A stretch of DNA of 64,000 bases. It comes from Phymatolithon calcareum (taxonomy: Eukaryota; Rhodophyta; Florideophyceae; Hapalidiales). Shown here piece after piece: positions 45,541 through 56,159 of this stretch (position 1 is its first letter; each line of letters starts with the position of its first letter). A model generated the notes under the pieces. The model was not told where the DNA came from, made no database searches, and saw only the letters and a program-made list of their open reading frames with translations. The DNA lies in the NCBI GenBank assembly GCA_977006965.1, contig OZ345376.1, forward strand, positions 930,001-994,000, read 5' to 3'. The position numbers and the translations under genes were made by a program.

Positions 45541-45928
45541 GTCCAAACTACAGGACCGCTGGAGTTCCCGCAAGGCTGTCTAATGTTCTCCAACCGTACA
45601 TCGACTTTTCTTCTGGCGAGTCGCACTTATCTCTGTCTACCGGGTTCTACCGTCCTCGCCGTTTCTCGTTCTTTTTGTTCCGCTGATCTTCATCGCGCGT
45701 CACTACGACGCGTGCGCTGCTATCGTCAAGACTGGCCCAACCCCACACGGCGTAGCCTGGTATACGCTCTTGATTTCCGTGTGTACCTGTTTCCCGTAAG
45801 GTTGTGGAGTGTGCTCGCGCAGCTTCCTTCCTGTACACGCCAAATTCTACTCTCATTTGCACCTCAATGAGCTTTCCTGATACTGCACGGCGTATCGTTG
45901 CGCTCGAGGTTGATCACCACGACAGCTT

Positions 45929-46396
45929 TTTTATTCAAGTTTATTTAAAAGCCCCACAGACTTCCGAAGATATGGGCGAGGCTTCCTCTGATGCTACCTA
46001 CCTTTGTGCAGCTCACGAAACGCCCACTAGAATCGCGGACGGGAAAACTCAGGATTCAAAGTAATCCTATCTCAGTCCTCTACAGGATTGCTGCTGCTCG
46101 GACTCGACCGCTTTTTGCCTTGCCTTATACAAATCAATACAGGCCTTCTAATGTATTGCTAAATAGAAAGCGCTCATCTAGCGCCTTTTCTGCTTTTAGT
46201 CGTTTTTCTCCTTCTAGGTCGTACCCTGCTGGCGTGCTTTCAAGAGTCTCCATATTCTCTCTGGCTCTTGTGCCGAATTCTTCGGCCATACTTGTTGTTG
46301 ACACCTGTGGGAATCTTCCGCAGGCATACTGCATTGCGATTTGTCTGTGCATCATCTTGGGGAACTTGAGTATTGCTGGCAATTCACTTGTCCCAA
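45929..46396 (-). mobile_element. LINE-derived retrocopy, family B, copy 2, with target duplication
   Basis: Flanked by GACAGCTT at 45921-45928 and 46397-46404. In element sense it encodes MAEEFGTRARENMETLEST and KAEKALDERFLFSNTLEGLY, ending at 46134, then a 3' UTR finishing GGGGCTTTTAAATAAACTTG and an A run. The protein end is related to the family A ending (FGTAAERHLETI..EKALDS..). 5'-truncated. Confidence 0.8.
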
Positions 46397-46468
46397 GACA
46401 GCTTGTGTTCCCGCAAGGCTATGGACTGTGCTCCGGGAGTGGCTCCATACTTACTCTGTCTGGTGTCT

Positions 46469-46819
46469 TTCTTTTTCTTTCTTTTATTGCAGAAAAAACG
46501 CTAACGTAAGTGCCTGGGGATGTTTCCAAACAGCCCCTCATTGTTCACGAATTTGAGTACTTCGAGCGGTTTCTCATTGCAAATTTCCTCTACCGTTTTG
46601 GTGCCAACTCTACCAATAGTCTGGGGTCTTGATACAGTCCGTCCACTACAGCGTAGGAGTAGATGCTCAGCGGTCTCCTTGGTTCCCACTGAGCAGGCCT
46701 TGCACATAGGTTCGTAATCAACCGAGCCATCTTGAAAACCTGCCACCAGTGAGCAACAATCTGCAGCAAACTGATTAAGGGTGGTTTCAGCGCGCCTTCG
46801 GCTTACATTGAGCCCTGGG
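46469..46819 (-). mobile_element. 5'-truncated copy of LINE 1 with 13-bp target duplication
   Basis: Flanked by CTGTCTGGTGTCT at 46456-46468 and 46820-46832. The minus strand reads YEPMCKACSVGTKETAEHL, LRCSGRTVSRPQTIGRVG and LKFVNNEGLFGN. This is the CCHC tail of the LINE at 23050-26890, followed by a 3' UTR and an A-rich tail (CAATAAAAGAAAGAAAAAG). The remaining 3' frame is open, so the copy is fairly recent. Confidence 0.88.
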
Positions 46820-46832
46820 CTGTCTGGTGTCT

Positions 46833-48101
46833 GATATCTATTGGGGGTTTTGTTGGCTTGCCTTTCTTTCTTCCGCTTTCTGTCTACTCCCTTCCGCTCT
46901 TTTATTCTCTCCCCTCTCCTGGGTTTTTCTCACCCATGTGGCGTCGGTTCTTTTGAGCCTGACCCTACATTTAGACATAACAAATTAATCTTGTTAGTCA
47001 CAAGGTACGCACCAAGTTTCCCTCCCTCTAGTAACTGATCGTGCCTCAAAGAATAGTATTTGGTGTGTTAGACATCGCCAAAACCGCTGGGAAGTGTCAC
47101 TTTGCACTCATGTAAATTCCGTCAGGCGAGCGAACTCGTCTTGGTTGGATATTCCAACAGATGAACTGGTTCAGCCTTGTTGGTATATGAAGTTCCAGTA
47201 TCGAATTGGCCAAACTTTCTCCAGCGAGCGAGATGACGTAGTCTTATATCGGCCTGATGACAAGCGAAGCCAAGCTTTCCAAACGGCGAGATGACTTGGT
47301 TGGTATCAGCGATTGTCGTCCTAGATTCACAGCCAGAAGCAGGATCTTTGGAGGATAATCGGTTCTATGATTGTAGTGCCAAAAGGGTCTATGAATCGAT
47401 AGCTGTGTCCACGACGAATGGAACACACCGTCTCCGGCGTTCGGCATTAACCGCACTAGCTCGGGCTAGAATTCTTGATTGGTTTCAGTTTTCTTCTTAA
47501 TGCTTGGTTCCTTCTCAGTGAGGAACACCCAGCGAGCTTTTATATCATTTCTGCTACACCAATTTAGTCACCCAACTTGGTTAAACATTTGCGTTCCTAT
47601 TGAACACGAAAGCAAACTATCCACGAAATCAGTCGAATGATTGCTACTGTAATATACGCAATAAATGTTGCGTGTCTCGAACAAATGATGACTGCCGTTG
47701 TAGTCCACGTAGAATATCATGAACTTGGACTAAACCCCACCTAATTGCTCGACAGGAAGTGCTTGTGCAAACTTATGAGAAATCGCAGTCCGGGGTCGGT
47801 ACAGCTGAAGAAACTAGGAAACTGCAGATGTGCGACTTGAAAGTGCTTGTTCTTCGTCCGTAATCTTCGAGGATGAGGACTACACTAGACATCATACATT
47901 TCTACCAAGAACAGCGGCTGGCGCAATACTGAGGTCGAGGGCGCCGCATTCGCGGAAGTCAGCAAGGGCTAGTGCACGTCGCCTGCCGAGGTGATGGAAC
48001 ACAACGTGTAGAAGTTTATGGGGTCTCCAAAACAGTCAGTGGTAAGCCCCCTGATATTGCTTTTTAAATTGCCCGCTGCTTTGGATTGGGAATGCCCGAA
48101 A
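46833..48101. other. Stretch without recognised gene
   Basis: Short ORFs only; no repeat recognised apart from the hairpin that follows. Confidence 0.4.
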
Positions 48102-48367
48102 TGCATAGCAATGAGCACACCCTAGGAAAAGAACCTTGGAAGACTGGCCAGTTTTGAGATAATGCTAACATGAGGATTCTTTCTTGATTCTGCGGCGCTG
48201 TACGACATCTCCTCCGCAGATTGCAAGTGAAAGCGCAAGTGCAATCTGCGGAGGAGATGTCGTACAGCGCCGCAGAATCATGGAAAGAATCCTCATGTTA
48301 TCATTATCTCAAAACTGGCCAGTCTTTCAAGGTTCTTTTCCTCGGGTGTGGTCATTATTGTGCTATC
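48102..48367. repeat. Long near-perfect inverted repeat (hairpin), arms about 125 bp, loop 14 bp
   Basis: The left arm (48102-48225) and right arm (48240-48367) are reverse complements with only a few mismatches: GGCCAGTTTTGAGATAAT, CATGAGGATTCTTTC, GATTCTGCGGCGCTGTACG and ACATCTCCTCCGCAGATTGCA recur inverted. The loop is AGTGAAAGCGCAAG. TA occurs at both outer ends (48106-48107, about 48364-48365), so a Tc1/mariner-type miniature element is possible. A transcript would fold into a single long hairpin. Confidence 0.9.
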
Positions 48368-48369
48368 GC

Positions 48370-50590
48370 TGACTTGCCGTGAAGCATCCAGTGAAGGTAC
48401 GGACATATAGGATATGAGATAATGCATTTTACTGCTACGCAAGCTTCAAAGGAGAAATCATTGCTTTCTGGGCACGCCAACTATAAATACATAACATAAT
48501 CAATTGATTAAAGAATCAGTGCACACGAGGAGCCCTTCGGATTGCGCATGCGCGGAGTAAGGGTTTCTCTTTGACTTGCGTTGAAGTCGAAAACATTTCC
48601 CACTCCAAATGAGATAGCGATCTCCGCTCGGACATGCAAATTCAGAATACGAAAGCAGATATTATCTTCTTTCCTACTGCATGCCGTATGTGATCTCCGC
48701 TCGCACGTACTGCATGTGACAGCAGAGACAGAAGATCTTGTTTTCGGTACATTTTCCGATCGAGAGGTAATCGTGGAACGAAAGAGTCCAAAAATTTGAC
48801 AAGGCTTACGAAGGGAGGAGTACCATCAGAAGAGTCTGTCATAGAACGCATTGCTTATTTCTTTCGATCAGAAAGAGGTTAAGCGTCAGAGCCGTGAAAT
48901 CCGTTGAGGTAAACTGGATTGTTTCCTACGCCTTTCCATATGCCCCATTTTCGAAAAGCTACATGTCCTACGATTCCCGGAAGGCATCGAAAACGCCAAT
49001 TAGTGCGGACAGAAGACTACAGGAGTAATAGACTAGGTCATGACATAATTCGATATCTTCCCGATTGAATTCTTCACAGAGAAAAGAATGTCTCAAGCCC
49101 AACAACGTGTAGGAAACAGAACAATAACTGCTGAGAGAAATAAAACGGTAAACAGTCTCCCCTTTTTTGCTCTTCAAGGGTCGGTCTTGGAGCCGAATTG
49201 AATTTGATCCTGAGAACAACGCATCTGCAGATGCAGGGTAACACTTCTGACGAGCAGTGGCAACTCCATGCTGTCAGAAATCAATGGCTCATTTTGGTTT
49301 TTGAATTCCTGTCGTCTTGCTGTCATATACAGGAGCTCTCTGCCGTGGATCTGGGTTTAAATCCGAGTCCCAAAGGGTGCCTGCGTGCAGGAAGGAGTTC
49401 CGACTCGGTATTCCTAGCTAAAAGTTTTGCTTCATTGTGAGTAGAAGAAAGCTCTTGCTTGTGCACAGGCAAATAATGGAAAATTACAAAATACGAGTGA
49501 TAATCAAAGAACATTTGTTCATCGTGGTCATGGATGCAGATCGAGATATTAGCAGCGGGGATGCTTTGCCAATGCTTCTATGGCGTGAGACAGATATTTA
49601 GTTTCCCGGAGAAACGGGGGAAAGAATACAAATTGCATCTGCGGGGCAGCGGATCGGGTTTCAGTGCACTGTATTGGTTCAAGAACAGTATACTGTGAAG
49701 CATCCTGTGTCGAATGGGAGACATCCCGGGCGCACCAAACCTTGAGGGCCCAAAAATTATATTTTTCCCCAAGTCTAGTATCTATTGTGCGGGAGGTCCT
49801 CAACTGAGGACAAGAGTTTCATATTTCTTGAGCCTTTGTAGGCACTGGTCGATCGCCGTACAATGGACGTTAGGCATTTCAGATTTTTCTGCTTCTCAGT
49901 AAAAATCTCGTCAGGATGAGCTTCTAGTACAGTACCATCTGTGCTTGTAGACGATTATTCTGAGACCCTCATCGACGCAATTTGGCTGCTAGCTAGTGTT
50001 TTCTCGGGCTCGATCATGTTTTCCACCAGCTGGGATATGGAGATACTGTACCCGGTTGTATCATCCCGTACTTTGACCCTATTTGCTATCTTGTGGCTTA
50101 TGGAATTCCTTGTTTCTAGGGTATCCTGTGCGTCGGTGTCGGTCTGTTTCTTTTCGTCTCCTAACAATAACACTCTCGAGATGGAGGTCCAGTGCTTAGG
50201 AAACGTGGCACTCTTTTCCCTTGCGGGGTTGAAATTTGATTCGAGTTCGATCAAAAAGGTAGGTCACCACCACAAGCCCGCTTGTCTCCCATTCCATGCA
50301 GGTGTACTCTCTTCAGATATATCGAATTGCTCCATTTCCCTGTTCCTGAAATAAAGTCAATTATATACTTCGACCTATGTCCCTTTCTTCTCTCTCCATT
50401 TATCATGTGTTTCAAGCAGGATTTTTGATGGTTGTTTTGAATGCTTACAAGACCTCACCTTGAATGGCCTCTAGCACCACATTGTTGAAGAACTCTCTAA
50501 TAGGATTTCAGGTCTTTTCAAAAAAGTCTGATTGAGCCAATCAGCAAACCTACTCACGCAATCGATGCTCTCAGCACATGTTTCACCGCT
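48370..50590. other. Stretch without recognised gene
   Basis: ORFs of at most 137 codons, on both strands over the same bases (49941-50354 plus, 49955-50254 minus), with no motif. A palindromic GTCCTCAACTGAGGAC lies at 49797-49812. Confidence 0.4.
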
Positions 50591-50595
50591 TCTTC

Positions 50596-51687
50596 TTACT
50601 TCCGCTGCCTTTTGGAGGACATCGCTATAAGTTTTGCCCTTCTCTTTCTGGAGGATGCAGTCCTTTCATCTTCTTCCGTATTCCCAGGAAGAATCTCAGA
50701 TGCATGCAATGCGTCTGATGCACCTGCTCGATTGCTCCTGGTAGTCATTGCAACGGCTCCGGTTTTATGAGATGAACCTGCCGAAGAGCTCTGCGTTCGC
50801 ATTTCCAAGGCTCTTCTTGTCCGTGGTGCGCCTGCTTGTGCGGCATAACTTGACATAGCTGACGAGTTGTTGTCCGAAATAGGGCGTAGAGTTCGTCTCC
50901 TTCTCTTTCGCTTCCCTCTATCCTGGGAAAGGTTCGCTTTCCTTATTTTGGCCCTTGTGTGCTCTACTTTTGGCCCCATTTCTTCTCGATTCTTCTTCTT
51001 CAAATATTCTAAGGCCTCTTTCAAGCTTTCCTCGTCACAGATGTTCTCGTCACTGTCATAGGTGGGGTCGTAATCTAACCATGTCTTACAAAAAATGGAT
51101 TTGCAATTGCACAGAATTCTCTCCTCATTTTCATCGTACTTCACTAAGTAGTCGATAGTAATTTCCTCGTATTTTCGAATAAAGCGTTTAGCAAAGAAGA
51201 CCACTTTAGGTTCTTCATTGTAAGAAGTAGGTAAAGCAATAGCATTAGGGAAGCACGAATGATTCGTGTAGCTTGAATTGTAAAGATCATTGGATCCAGG
51301 TTTTCCAGAACTTCCATCAATCCAACTGTTCTTTCCAGCTGCAAACACATTGCACAGAGTAATGCCATCTCTCTCTGCGACTTTTTTGATCTCCTCGTAC
51401 TTATTCTTATTAATGACGTTTCCCCGAAACTCTATCAAGTATTCTCCTCGGTCGAAAGCTCTTCCTGCAAAAAGTCCGTCTCCGGCAATACCTGATTTGC
51501 GAACTAAAGTATGTGGAGGAGCCCAAACACGTGGTGGGCAACACTTGGTCAATGTTTTACTTTTCTCATCAAAGCGGACATACGTGGGGTGGTTATCAGA
51601 AGATTCGGATTCAAGCTCGAAAACTCCGCTAGGGAGAGTAACATTTCGAATCATGCATGCACAGTTTTCAACCGCTGCGCGAGTCAT
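50596..51687 (-). CDS. SET-domain protein methyltransferase
   Basis: A 363-residue ORF from ATG 51687, the first ATG in a frame open to 51739. The SET domain is about residues 62-182: GIAGDGLFAGRAFDRGEYL (cofactor-binding part), TNHSCFPNA (142-149) and EEITIDYL with the catalytic tyrosine at 180. A post-SET cluster C-x-C-x4-C follows (CNCKSIFC, 193-200) and should bind zinc with the cysteine of NHSC. There is no pre-SET cysteine array. The C-terminal third is lysine/arginine/serine-rich with nuclear-localisation-like clusters (KRKRRRRTLR, SSRKRRAK). The likely role is lysine methylation of histones or another nuclear protein. An upstream exon cannot be excluded: a TAG-ended AT-rich tract lies directly before the open frame. 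No known subfamily can be assigned. Confidence 0.88.
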   Translation of the reverse strand: MTRAAVENCACMIRNVTLPSGVFELESESSDNHPTYVRFDEKSKTLTKCCPPRVWAPPHTLVRKSGIAGDGLFAGRAFDRGEYLIEFRGNVINKNKYEEIKKVAERDGITLCNVFAAGKNSWIDGSSGKPGSNDLYNSSYTNHSCFPNAIALPTSYNEEPKVVFFAKRFIRKYEEITIDYLVKYDENEERILCNCKSIFCKTWLDYDPTYDSDENICDEESLKEALEYLKKKNREEMGPKVEHTRAKIRKANLSQDRGKRKRRRRTLRPISDNNSSAMSSYAAQAGAPRTRRALEMRTQSSSAGSSHKTGAVAMTTRSNRAGASDALHASEILPGNTEEDERTASSRKRRAKLIAMSSKRQRK

Positions 51688-51759
51688 TCCGTTGGTTGTA
51701 GGGAGAATCGAATTTCTCTTCTCGTCATTAAAAGCATTCGACTACTTAATTGAGAAAAA

Positions 51760-52139
51760 TTGAAGTGAATTTATATTTTGTACTCAAACTCCTGCACATG
51801 GTCAAGTAAACGGGTGTGAAAAAATTTCAATGAAGCTTAGTTTTTCACAAGACCCAGAGAGGATAATCCCATTAATCGAAATTGGCGAAAACTGCAGCTT
51901 CCCTTAAATGCGCATTCTTACGATGCTGCAAAGTGTAGGGATTCATGTTTAAAAGATACTGAGGCACCGGTGACGGTGAGGGCAGCCTTTCGAATGACAA
52001 GTATTCATACGACAGATTGTGATTTGTATTGACGTTCTCAGCTAATCGTTTCGCTTAGTGGCTTTCGCGGTCTAACAATACCTAATATTGGCGTAGAAGA
52101 ACTTATTCGACTGTTCGGTGTCCAGTGGGGATACTTGAT
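51760..52139. other. Upstream region of the SET gene
   Basis: AT-rich, no ORF or repeat recognised. It presumably holds the promoter, but no defined element was identified. Confidence 0.35.
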
Positions 52140-52420
52140 GATTTTATTTGAGAGCTCCCAAAGCCTCACTTTGGAGTAACAGGGCAGCGCTTGCGATATT
52201 CTCTAAGCTAAAGTCCTCTGGCTACTCAAAACGTTCTTTATTCGGTATTCTCTCCCGACAAGAGCCCCTGTGAGTCTCTTGCACTCAAACTCAATTTCTG
52301 TACTCATCTTCGACGACGCTAGAGTACGTTGTAAGGCGACTAGTTCGATCACCGCGGTGATCCCATGGTAGGCACCTAATACTGATTTTCTCCAAAGGGG
52401 TGCTCGGTTGAATGTCAACC
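52140..52420 (-). mobile_element. LINE-derived 3' end, family F, copy 1
   Basis: The minus strand encodes MSTEIEFECKRLTGALVGREYRIK and then a UTR whose last bases (TTGGGAGCTCTCAAATAAAAT) match the A and B family endings. A diverged second copy (NECKRLARALAGRE-like) lies at 54020-54110. Confidence 0.55.
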
Positions 52421-53204
52421 TTAGGCACCTTAAACGTGTTGTTCTTTCTCCTATAGTGTCCAGTGGGGACTACGTTAGAAGCTCTTATAGATTATTCGTT
52501 TCTAGTTCGGGGGGTTTGAATTCTTCAAATTTCGTTGAGATATAAGCGTTTTCTTCAATTGAGGACTTCACGGAGACACGGACTCTCCACTGCGTTTCAG
52601 TCGCAGCTCACCTCGTTAGCTTTTCGACACTAAGGTTTGTTTCTGTTTGAGGTTATTTAATTGCGGGGTACAAGATTTTTCAACACAAAATTTGCGTAGG
52701 AAAGGGCGTATTTTCTGTTTCTAGCGGCGCATGGGGGAAGCTCCAGCCGTCCGAGAAGTGCAAATAAACTTCAGAGTTGCTGGAACAACTATATTTTTTA
52801 GACATGTTTCCGAGAGGCCTAGATAAACTCTCGTTCAGATTTCGCGTCATGGCCGACTGAAAAAAGTCTCTCTGCTTCGTGACAGTAATATGCATCCAAG
52901 AGAGTTCTCATTGCAGTGCTCTTTACCCTTAAGCGTGCGCATGTGGACATGTGCTCTACGATCAAAGTGCCTAAATTTGAACCATGCACAGTGTAATATA
53001 TGGTATTGAGCCTGCGCAATTCCAGACATGTGTGAAAGGTAGATCATTGCGCACTCTGTGCGTTGAGAGTCAATATGGTATGCAGCTCGCTCGTATTATA
53101 GTGGGGAGCATTATTGGTGTGCATAGGACGAGATTGCTCTCTCTTAAGTCATACCACCGCTTCTTGCCTAACATGAGCGGCCTATGTCCACAGTACTGAG
53201 ATTG
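52421..53204. other. Stretch without recognised gene
   Basis: Chance-length ORFs only. TCTTCAATTGAGGACT at 52553 is another copy of the dispersed palindrome. Confidence 0.35.
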
Positions 53205-53345
53205 CTTTTCTGCAACTGCTTAGTTGTTCATTGAAAGCCCTCAGTTACACTTCACAGACTAGTAGGGAGCGGCTATTCAGAACGCGTACACTCTAGTATG
53301 TCGCATTGGCCCTAATACAGGGACTCGTCGTATTCCATTACATCA
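53205..53345 (-). mobile_element. LINE-derived 3' end, family A, copy 3
   Basis: Diverged partner of 996-1228 and 2009-2303: GCAACTGCTTAGTTGTTCATTGAAAGCCCTCA, CTCTAGTATGTCGC and CCCTAATACAGGGACTCGTCGT. It is truncated right after the stop of the encoded C-terminus. Confidence 0.6.
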
Positions 53346-54019
53346 TGCACTGTGCCTATTCCTGTGATGAGATTTTTGCCAGCGGATGCATAGCGCATCA
53401 GGGTGATATCAGGTGTCTACGGAGCCTGCGAATTAACATGGACAGTTTCCGTCACAGGTCCTTTACGCTCAGAGTGAAGACGAGGACTCTGTGGTCGTAG
53501 ACGTCGCTCGTCGAACAGAAACGGAAAAGCCAGTATTCCAACGATTGGTTCTTGCGCGAGACTCGTCTCTTTCGAGAGCAAAGTATGAACCTCCATCATG
53601 CGCTTGAACATTCGTCACGGCTCTTCTTCCGCGGTAGCCTGATTGGACTCGAAGACACGGTAGCATTACAAAAAGTTGGGTAAGCTTGGCACATGTGCTG
53701 AAGAAATTCAAAGTTATTGGGCTTTTTTCAATTCCGTTCGAGTGCCATATGTGACTCTGCGCGATTATCATACAGCAATTCTGTGGCTTTTTGTGACCGC
53801 TAACTACAGTTCGCGCCATAACGAGAGCAAATCGAATGGCAAGTCCTTCCCCTCCCAGAAAGAGCCTAAAATACTATATCCGACAGAAAGTCAAGCTCGT
53901 GGTACCAGAATGTATGCCAATTTGCTTTTCGATGCTCGTTTACATGAGAATCTTGTGCTAATAGCTTCCAATGCTTGGATAGTAGATAGCTTCGCAGGTG
54001 CTTTCTTTCTACCTATTCG

Positions 54020-54110
54020 ATCTTATCTCTCTGCCAGCTAGAGCTCTTGCAAGTCTCTTGCACTCGTTTTCAATTTCCTCGCTCGTTCACTTATCCCGGA
54101 AAGCACATTG
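54020..54110 (-). mobile_element. LINE-derived fragment, family F, copy 2
   Basis: Shares TATTCG.T.TT.TCTC, AGAGCTCTTGCAAGTCTCTTGCACTC and TCAATTTCCTCGCTC with 52230-52310. No 3' UTR was found attached. Confidence 0.4.
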
Positions 54111-55597
54111 GTCAATATTTCACGTTGAGTACAGCTGGTGTAACCATTACATAGGACATTGAATTGTGGTGAGCAGGAGATTGAAGGACCATAACTCGTC
54201 CGTTATTAGGCCTCTCTGATCTTTTTTGCGGAATGCTGAAGACATGCGAGTTGTCCTCTTGAAATGCTTGGGTACCTGTTCTGACTATTACTGCAGCAGC
54301 GCGAACGACGAATTGTTAGGAACAGTGCACGTACATGCCGAGGCTGATTCTAATGTATAAACCACAACTATCCACGAGTGCGGTGATTTGGTGTATAGCT
54401 CTGAAGAGATGAGTCTTTGGCATGCAGTACTCAATCGACTGAAAGTTGAGCAGGGACGCTATGACGAATTTCTCCTCTAACCGCATATACTCTGCCCTCG
54501 TTTTCTCTCACGACTCTGTTGCAAATGGACCATAACAACTCATTTCGGTGCTGCCAGATAGGTTTGAATACTTCTCACTACATTGTGGTCACAACCAGAA
54601 ACCATGCTTGGATTTCTTCTGTTTCACGTTCATCACCAACGCTATCAGCAAGTTGTCTGCTTTTTGTTAGATTTTTATGTTTGTCGGTGTTGATGGGTTT
54701 ATTTTAAGCACACTAAGAACTCCTCGGGAATTGTACGTGGTGCTCCAGCTGAGGCGCCAGGAGGCCAATGCAACACTGCAGTCAAAACAGAAGACGAGCC
54801 CATATGTCTAAAAGAAGAAATGAACAAGAGGGGCAGACGGTTCGCCACCACCTCCGAGCAGTAATCTGATAAGAAAGAAAGCGTAAGGAGCGCATAAAAA
54901 GAAGTCTATGGCCCCCGCAGTTGGAGTCCTTTCTTGTCCGAATGAGCTTCCGAAAAGATGAGAATAGTTGCCAGTTTTCGTAAACCATTCTCTACAGTGC
55001 AACACTGACTTGCTGTAAATGGACAACGTCTGTACCGAATCCACAGCAAATGCGATCTGCAAAGATGTGAGATTGAAAAAAACGCCTCTTCAGAGGAGCC
55101 GTTTTGATTATGCAGTACTGTATTACATAAGTTTCGCGTCCAAGATTAATAAGTACATTACCCTGAAGTAAGCGCAGAAGTAAGTTTTACTGGAGACTAT
55201 CTCTACTGCCCTGCTGAGACAAGGATTTTTCAACTGCTGCAACTGACAGCAAGCGCATCCAATTGTCTGTCAGACATTCTTTGGTCCTCCAGGCTACCTC
55301 GTCTACAACTGAACTCAGAACAAATCATTAGTACAGAAGTTCATTTTCGGAAAATTTCTTTATCTTTCTGTAAACCTATCGATGCACCTGCGTTCAGTAG
55401 TGCATACTGTGGACCGAATGCACCCTCTGCAGTACAGCTCAATGATGACGATGAGTTCGGATTAGAAATGTATTCCCCCAAGTGTCAGATACAAGTGCTA
55501 TAGTTTAAAGTCCAAATAACGAGTTAAAACAGATTAAAGACGCAAAGAGCCAAGCGGAGTGCTCACAAGAAGAGGTGACCAAAAAATGACTTCCGTG
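54111..55597. other. Stretch without recognised gene
   Basis: No ORF above chance and no repeat recognised. Confidence 0.4.
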
Positions 55598-55616
55598 CAC
55601 ACACACACACACACAC
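55598..55616. repeat. (CA)n microsatellite
   Basis: A 19-bp uninterrupted CA dinucleotide run, about 20 bp downstream of the C2H2 gene stop. Confidence 0.95.
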
Positions 55617-55636
55617 GATAAATAAGCTCACCAGGA

Positions 55637-56053
55637 TTACATCGGCGCCGGGGCTCTTGGGGTCAGAAAGGCGACACGCTGACGATGTTTCCTTGTTGTA
55701 AGATGCACCTGCATGTTCTGTTTTGTTCCGAAACGAAGCTCACATGTGGTACATTCGAAAGGACGCTGTTCCTCGTGCACAAGCAGTTTGTGACGTTTGA
55801 GATGCTCACGCTTGTTGAAAGCACGACCGCAGAAGCATTTGTGCGACTTCACTCGCTGTGACGCCGACGCCGCAGTGGACGACGAAGCCATTGTCGAGTG
55901 CATGGAATGGGGTCGATGTGATGAGGAGGTGTTGTGTCCATGGGTCGATGAGGATTGCCGACGAGCGGCGGAAGAGGTGGTGGAATACGGCGGACGAGAG
56001 GAATCGGCGTCATTGCTGAGCAGGAACTCTAGTTTCATTTTGGATTGATACAT
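55637..56053 (-). CDS. Small two-finger C2H2 zinc-finger protein
   Basis: From the first ATG (56053) the product is 138 residues. The frame is open for 33 further codons upstream but without an ATG, so an upstream exon is possible. The N-terminal half is serine/histidine-rich and low in complexity (TSSAARRQSSST, HSMHSTMASSSTAAS). Two fingers follow: CFCGRAFNKREHLKRH with a C-x-C-x12-H-x4-H pattern (residues 73-93), and CTTCELRFGTKQNMQVHLTTRKH with C-x2-C-x12-H-x5-H (101-123). This is typical of sequence-specific DNA-binding regulators in the nucleus. Finger 2 has the same H-x5-H spacing and similar ending (HLTTRKH) as the finger in the chromovirus ORF0 (HRLTRRH). The target is unknown. Confidence 0.82.
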   Translation of the reverse strand: MYQSKMKLEFLLSNDADSSRPPYSTTSSAARRQSSSTHGHNTSSSHRPHSMHSTMASSSTAASASQRVKSHKCFCGRAFNKREHLKRHKLLVHEEQRPFECTTCELRFGTKQNMQVHLTTRKHRQRVAFLTPRAPAPM

Positions 56054-56159
56054 TTTCGGCAGTTGAGCGGTGGAAGGGTTGATGCCGGGACAGTAAGAGC
56101 AACGCGGGGTTGTTGTGATGTTGAGGATGGGCAGGATGCAACAGTTCAGCAATATGGGA

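Noticed and set aside
45222-45686. Plus-strand ORF of 154 codons
   Set aside because: The opposite strand carries the peptide conserved with 10675-10835, so the plus frame is probably a shadow; kept only as uncertainty in the family C entry.
49280-49370. tRNA-like boxes (TGGCTCATTTTGG and GGTTTAAATCC)
   Set aside because: No acceptor stem or anticodon stem could be paired around them.
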